A DNA stretch of 64,000 nucleotides, from the NCBI GenBank assembly GCA_905221605.1, contig CAJNDS010002307.1, positions 372,130 to 436,129 of the forward strand. The letters are read 5' to 3'. The stretch is from Symbiodinium natans. Its lineage: Eukaryota > Sar > Dinophyceae > Suessiales > Symbiodiniaceae. Position 1 is the first letter of the stretch. The number at the start of each line of letters is the position of its first letter. Below, one piece after another: positions 59,993 through 64,000 of the stretch. Position numbers and translations under genes: made by a program. The notes under the pieces were generated by a model, which saw only the letters and a list, made by a program, of their open reading frames with translations, did no database searches and was not told the DNA's origin.

Positions 59993-60351
59993 TTATGAAG
60001 ATCTGAAATTCATAGAGGATGCCAGGCTACGCCGGGGTTCCCACGAACTGCTGATCCAAGAGGCCTGTGGATGACTCTGGCTTTGGTCATCGGGATCCGG
60101 GGGTGTCAACGGATTCAACTTGGCTCCCGATGTTTGACCATGGACAAACAAACGAAGCAAACACATATGAATCAACACACTGAGTCTCAGTTCTGGATTC
60201 TTATTACTTATTCTGACTTCTTACGACAATTTAAAGAACCGACCAGTCGAGAAGGCCAAGTTACCTGCCCGGTGTCCCCACGCGCGATCGCGGCAGCTCT
60301 TGCCTTCGGACGGTTGGCACGTTTCGCCTTGTGCCCCGGTGTCTGAGGCAT
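59993..60351 (-). CDS. Very small basic protein, two exons
   Basis: ATG at 60351 starts MPQTPGHKAKRANRPKARA and runs to a clean donor CAG|GTAACT near 60265. A second exon near 60127-59993 reads AKLNPLTPPDPDDQSQSHPQ and ends NFRSS with TAA at 59993. The acceptor is weak and its phase does not match cleanly. The first exon is strongly basic and could bind nucleic acid. The stop lies only about 10 bp before the next gene's possible start, as in a tightly packed transcription unit. Confidence 0.35.
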
Positions 60352-60359
60352 GGCTCGAT

Positions 60360-61320
60360 GCTTAGATGAAAGGAGGGCTGATATGACAATGACTTGCAGG
60401 GAAGGATGGAAGCTAAACAGTTTATTGCGAGTGTTAACACTTCTGACACTGGTGTTGGCTGCTCAGCCTTGCTGCAATACTTATCATCCTTCAATCATCG
60501 GGTGACCTATGCCACAGCCCCCATCAACCAGCTCTCCGAGCTTCTGAGCCAGGGCCATTGTCAACGACACGCACGCAAAGGTAGGACTTGGGAAGGCTTT
60601 GAGTTTCCTGGGCACCAGGGCCACGGGTAGATTTCAGGGAAACAGTTTAGTCTAGCAGGTGATATTGCAGTCATTAGTTCCACTCTGTTTTTTGGGACAA
60701 CTGCTCACAGGGTTTATAGTTTAAATGGAGTCGAGTCGGCCTACGCCACAAAACATCAAGTTGAACAAGGAATCCAAAACGGCGGGTGATTCTTGGAAGA
60801 ATGCATGACCCTGAAGACGCATTGAGACCCCCAGCCATCAACGCCCAAACCATTAATGTTAACCAGGGCAACCCGAGACTTCTGAGAGGGTTAACCCCTG
60901 AAAAACCCCAAGCTCCTCCATCTGGCATCGCCACAAGCTGCCGCCAACAGCTGCCCGCGCAACCTTCGGCACAAGGAGAGGAGAAATGCTTGGGTTTCGG
61001 GCTGCGGGGTTGTCGCGTCATGGTAATCAGAACGAACTCCGAAACCCTAAACCCTATCAACCCTAAGCACTCACAACCCTGGCCTTCAGGGATGATCTGG
61101 AGAGGCCCACGGGAGCCTCATGAGGGCTTAGGGATGTTTAGGGCTTACAGGAAGGTCAGGAACCGAACCGAGAACCGCCAGCCGAACTGCGCGACGAACC
61201 GTTCAAAGCTACGAACCGTAAGCGAACCGGACCCCCCACCCCATTCCCCCACCTCCTCCCCCACCCACTCCCCCCCACTCCCACCCACCTACTCCGCACC
61301 TCCCCGCCAGAGCTGTAAGG
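60360..61320. other. Intergenic, no gene recognised
   Basis: Frames are short and unlike the exons to the left. One short CCCTAAACCCTATC trace occurs at 61040-61060 and a GCTTAGGGATGTTTAGGGCTT trace at 61128-61148. The motif CTGACACTG appears once at 60443. Confidence 0.45.
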
Positions 61321-61620
61321 GGTGCAGGTGTAGGGTAGGGAAATGCAAGGTGTGTACTGGGTGTTAGGAGTGAGGGGGTGTACGGGTGTATGGGGTGTAA
61401 AGGGTGTAAAGGGGTGTACGGGGTTTAGGGCTGGCGGGTGTAAGGGTGTAAGGGGTGTAGGGAGGGGTGCAAAGCGGGTGCAAGGGTGCGAGATGCAGGG
61501 TCTGAGCGGTGGAAGAGGTCGGGTGTGGGGTGGGGGGCAGGGGTGGAGGGAGGCAGAATGGAGGGTGGTGGGGAGTTGGGGGGGGGGTCGGGGGGGGGGG
61601 GGGGGGGGGGGGGGGGTGTA
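61320..61620 (+). repeat. GGGTGTAAGG-type minisatellite ending in a G26 run
   Basis: Degenerate units of GGGTGTA(A)GG pass into G-rich sequence and a run of about 26 G at 61591-61616. The minus strand reads TPYTP-like Pro/Thr/Tyr frames, which are by-products. Confidence 0.75.
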
Positions 61621-61689
61621 TGGGTGTCGCAAACCTGAAGCCTGTAGGTCCTCGGACCTGGAGGAGCGGTGCGAGAAAATGCAAGTCTA

Positions 61690-62490
61690 TGGCGCTGCAA
61701 CAGCACAAAAAAATCGCGAACCTGAAGGCTAGGGAGGCGCGAGCAGCAGGGAGCAGCAGGGAGAGATGCCTACAAAAACCCTTCATAACCTGGGAGCAGC
61801 AGGAGACAAATCGCGAACCTGAAGCCTAGCGATTTGGTGGCAGCAGGGAGAGAAATCGCGAACCTGAAGCCTATGCGCCTTCACGACCTAGAGCAGCAAG
61901 GAGAAAAATCGCGAAAGGTTCTCCAAAGCTGGGAGCAGCAAATAGCGAACCTGAAGCCTCTGGGCCCTTGGGACCTGGGAGAAGGGAGCAGCAGGGAGAG
62001 AAATCGCGAACTTGAAAACCCTCAAGACGCTTGCGACCTGGGAGCAGCAAGCAGCAAATAGCGAACCTGAAGCCTATGGGCCCTCGGGAGCAGGGAGCAG
62101 CAGGGAGAGAAATCGCGAACCTGAAGCCTATAAACCCTCAAGACCTGGGAGCAGCAGGGAGAGAAATCGCGAACCTGAAGCTTATGGGCCCTCACGACCT
62201 GGGAGCAGGAAGGAGAGAAATCGCGAACCTATAGGTTCTCGAAAGCTAGCAGCAAAAAGCAAACCTGAAGCCTATGGGCCCTCGGAACCAGGGAGCAGCA
62301 GGGAGAGAAATCGCGAACTACACCCTCGGCACCTGGGAGCAGGGAGAGAAATCGCGAACCTGAAGCTGATGGGTCTTGCGACGGTTTTCCAAAGCTGGGA
62401 GCAGCAAATATGAAGCCTATGGGCCCTCGGGACCTGGGAGCAGGGAGCAGCAGGGAGACAAATCGCGAACCTGAAGCCTATACACCCTGT
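61690..62490 (+). repeat. Minisatellite of about 12 units, GGGAGCAGCAGGGAGAGAAA...
   Basis: The unit is approximately GGGAGCAGCAGGGAGAGAAA, then TCGCGAACCTGAAGCCTATG, then GGCCCTCGGGACCT, 45-60 bp with many internal deletions. ATCGCGAACCTGAAGC recurs at intervals of about 45-60 bp. Plus-strand frames reading SSRERNREPEAYGP repeats result from it. A TCGCGA restriction-type palindrome is kept in nearly every unit. Confidence 0.85.
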
Positions 62491-62494
62491 GAAA

Positions 62495-63150
62495 GCAGGG
62501 GTGTAAGGGGCGTGGTAAGGGGTGTAGGGCAGGGGGTGTAGGGGGTGTAGGGGGTGTAGGGGGTGTAGGGGGTGCAGGAGGTGTAGGGGGTGTAGGGGGT
62601 GCAGTAGGGGGCGTAGGGATGTAAGGGGTGTAAGGGTGCAAGGGGTGCAGGGGTGTAAGGGGTGTGAGGGGTGTGAGGGGTGTAAGGGGTGTAAGGGGTG
62701 TAAGGGGTGTAAGGGGTGTAAGGGGTGTAAAGGGTGTAAGTGTGTAAGGGGTGTAAGGGGTGTAAGGGGTGTGGGGTGTAAGGGTGGGGTGTAAGGGTGT
62801 CAGGGGTGTCAGGGGTGTAAGGGTGTAAGGTGGGGTGTGTAAGGGGTGTAAGGGGTGTAGGGTGTTGGGTTAAGGGGTTGTAAGGTGGGGGTGTAAGGGG
62901 TATGTGGGGGGTGTAGGGGTGTTCGGGGGTGTTGGGGTGTGAGGGGTGTAAGGGGTGTAAGGGGGCGCAGGGGGTGTAAGGGGTATGGGGGGTGTGGGGT
63001 GTCGGGGGTGTAGGGGGTGTCGGGGGTGTAAGGGGTGTAGGGGGTGTAGGGGGTGTAAGGGGTGTGGGGTTGTAAGGGGTGCAGGGGTGTATGGGGGTGA
63101 AAAATGGGGTAAGGGGTGTAGGGGGTGTTAGGGGGTTGTACGGTAGGGGT
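62495..63150 (+). repeat. GGGGTGTAA minisatellite (about 10-bp period)
   Basis: Some sixty units of GGGGTGTAAG or GGGGTGTAG in one orientation. The unit resembles the telomere-derived GTGTAGG variant at 4889, lengthened by GGG. The long minus-strand frame rich in TPYTPYTP has no independent support. Confidence 0.85.
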
Positions 63151-63450
63151 TGGGGGTGTGCGCTGCGAACCGTGAACCGCCCCTTTCGACACGAATCGAA
63201 AAAACACACGATCCAGCGACCCGAGGGTTGGGATGGGTTGGGGTGAGGAATCCCGCCGCCACAGCGCAGGCACCACATGGTTTGCACCACATGGCAAGCC
63301 CGAACTGCAGCAACCGAGGCTTGCGCTCCCGGCTTGCAGCGCCAGAGATGGGGCTCCGGCATGCTGCTAGGGCCACCAGGGTTTTCACCCCAGCATCGGC
63401 CCCTTGACAGGGAGTTTGCACTCCCTGCCTGCAAGCACTTGCTAACCACG
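63151..63450. other. Unique spacer
   Basis: About 300 bp of non-repetitive sequence between the minisatellite and degenerate telomere-like DNA. No gene recognised. Confidence 0.4.
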
Positions 63451-63454
63451 TCTA

Positions 63455-63730
63455 AACCCTAAGCCTAAACCGGCGCCTCTAGTCTGCACCTGAGTGGGTT
63501 TAAGGGTTTAGGGTGTTAGGGTTTTAGGGTTTTGGCTTAGGGTTTATGGTTTTGACCATGTGTCTGCAGGTCGATACCTGAGTTTAGGGTTTAAAGGCTT
63601 TATTAGGGGGGTGGGGTGTTGGGTTTGAGGTTTCAAGAGAAAGGGCCTCAGTAACGGTTTTTGACTCTGACACTGGCATCGTATTTTTTGTTTAAGGGTT
63701 TGTTTTGGGTTTAGAGTTTAGGGTTTATGG
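63455..63730 (+). repeat. Degenerate TTTAGGG-like sequence
   Basis: Scattered TTTAGGG, TTTTAGGG and TTTAGAGTTTAGGG phrases in a spacer-rich context, resembling the decayed subtelomeric blocks of the first 29 kb. The motif TTGACTCTGACACTGG also occurs at 63661. Confidence 0.6.
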
Positions 63731-63936
63731 TCTAAACCCCTCATGTCTTGACTGGGCCCCCCGGCCGCTGAGCTGGATGATGGCAATGGCGACCACATGG
63801 AAACAGGGGGATGGGGGGGGGGCCATGACTGCCACCAATCCAACGGTTTCAGTTTTGTTTTTGGTTTTTGTATTTCTGGTTTTCGGTTTTCTAGCAAAAA
63901 AGTTAAAATCCTAAGCCCGAACCAACGGGCAGGCAA

Positions 63937-64000
63937 GCTCTTCTTGCAGCAAAAGAAACTAAGGGGGACACTGCTTGCGATATGTAACTTTGCAGAATAC
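63937..64000 (+). repeat. Copy of the 55-60 bp GGGGACACTGCTTGCG repeat, running off the window
   Basis: CTTCTTGCAGCAAAAGAAAC then TAAGGGGGACACTGCTTGCG matches the units at 32400-33690, including the acceptor-like TTCTTGCAG. It may begin another array to the right of the window. Confidence 0.85.

Noticed and set aside
62478-63449. Minus-strand 323-codon frame rich in Thr-Pro-Tyr
   Set aside because: Arises from the GGGGTGTAA minisatellite; the non-repetitive N-terminal part has no recognisable domain.
1-64000. tRNA, rRNA, snRNA or spliced-leader genes
   Set aside because: I scanned for conserved boxes and the spliced-leader core and found nothing I could support; a covariance search would be decisive.

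Overview
The window looks like the left end of a nuclear chromosome from a protist with plant-type (TTTAGGG) telomeres, most likely a dinoflagellate. It opens with CCCTAAA repeats in the orientation expected of a real left terminus. Every convincing gene between about 34 and 60 kb lies on the minus strand. The genes are split by short introns, a few of which seem to start with GA instead of GT. Long one-directional gene blocks, non-canonical donors, TTTAGGG telomeres and unusual histone and DNA-methyltransferase genes together fit dinoflagellates. No species-diagnostic gene (rRNA, spliced leader) was seen, so this is inference.

Layout. 1-79: telomere. 80 to about 29,030: a subtelomeric mosaic of dozens of short TTTAGGG/CCCTAAA blocks in both orientations. 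These blocks are separated by 50-400 bp unique spacers, long G or C homopolymers, variant repeats of 7-11 bp and several families of small foldback (MITE-like) elements; no gene is supported there. 29,030-34,200: AT-richer intergenic DNA with two tandem arrays. One of them has about 22 degenerate copies of a 55-60 bp unit that carries the octamer GACACTGC and an acceptor-like TTCTTTCAG; another copy sits at the right edge of the window.

34,229-45,165 (minus strand): a hAT-transposase-like gene with a zinc finger, a strip of small hairpins, a divergent histone H3-like gene, and a long multi-exon gene of unknown function. 45,170-49,800: no gene, but a 2-kb inverted repeat whose spacer holds 124-bp tandem repeats, and a 215-bp nested palindrome. 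49,815-60,351 (minus strand): a C5-cytosine methyltransferase with recognisable motifs I, IV, VI, VIII, IX and X; an unknown gene; a second methyltransferase-like gene that has lost the catalytic Cys and the ENV-type motif; a Gly/Trp-repeat protein; and two short basic/low-complexity genes. 61,300-63,150: minisatellites, then a return to degenerate telomere-like sequence.

The most striking signal is a short motif, TGAC(A/T/C)CTGA on the plus strand (TCAG(T/A/G)GTCA in the coding sense). It occurs scores of times between 34 and 64 kb, almost always in the same orientation and often inside exons. In the H3-like and methyltransferase genes it sits where the protein carries extra residues relative to the family or paralogue, as if a micro-element had been inserted in frame. 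Exon limits are my own reading and are approximate unless a splice site is quoted.
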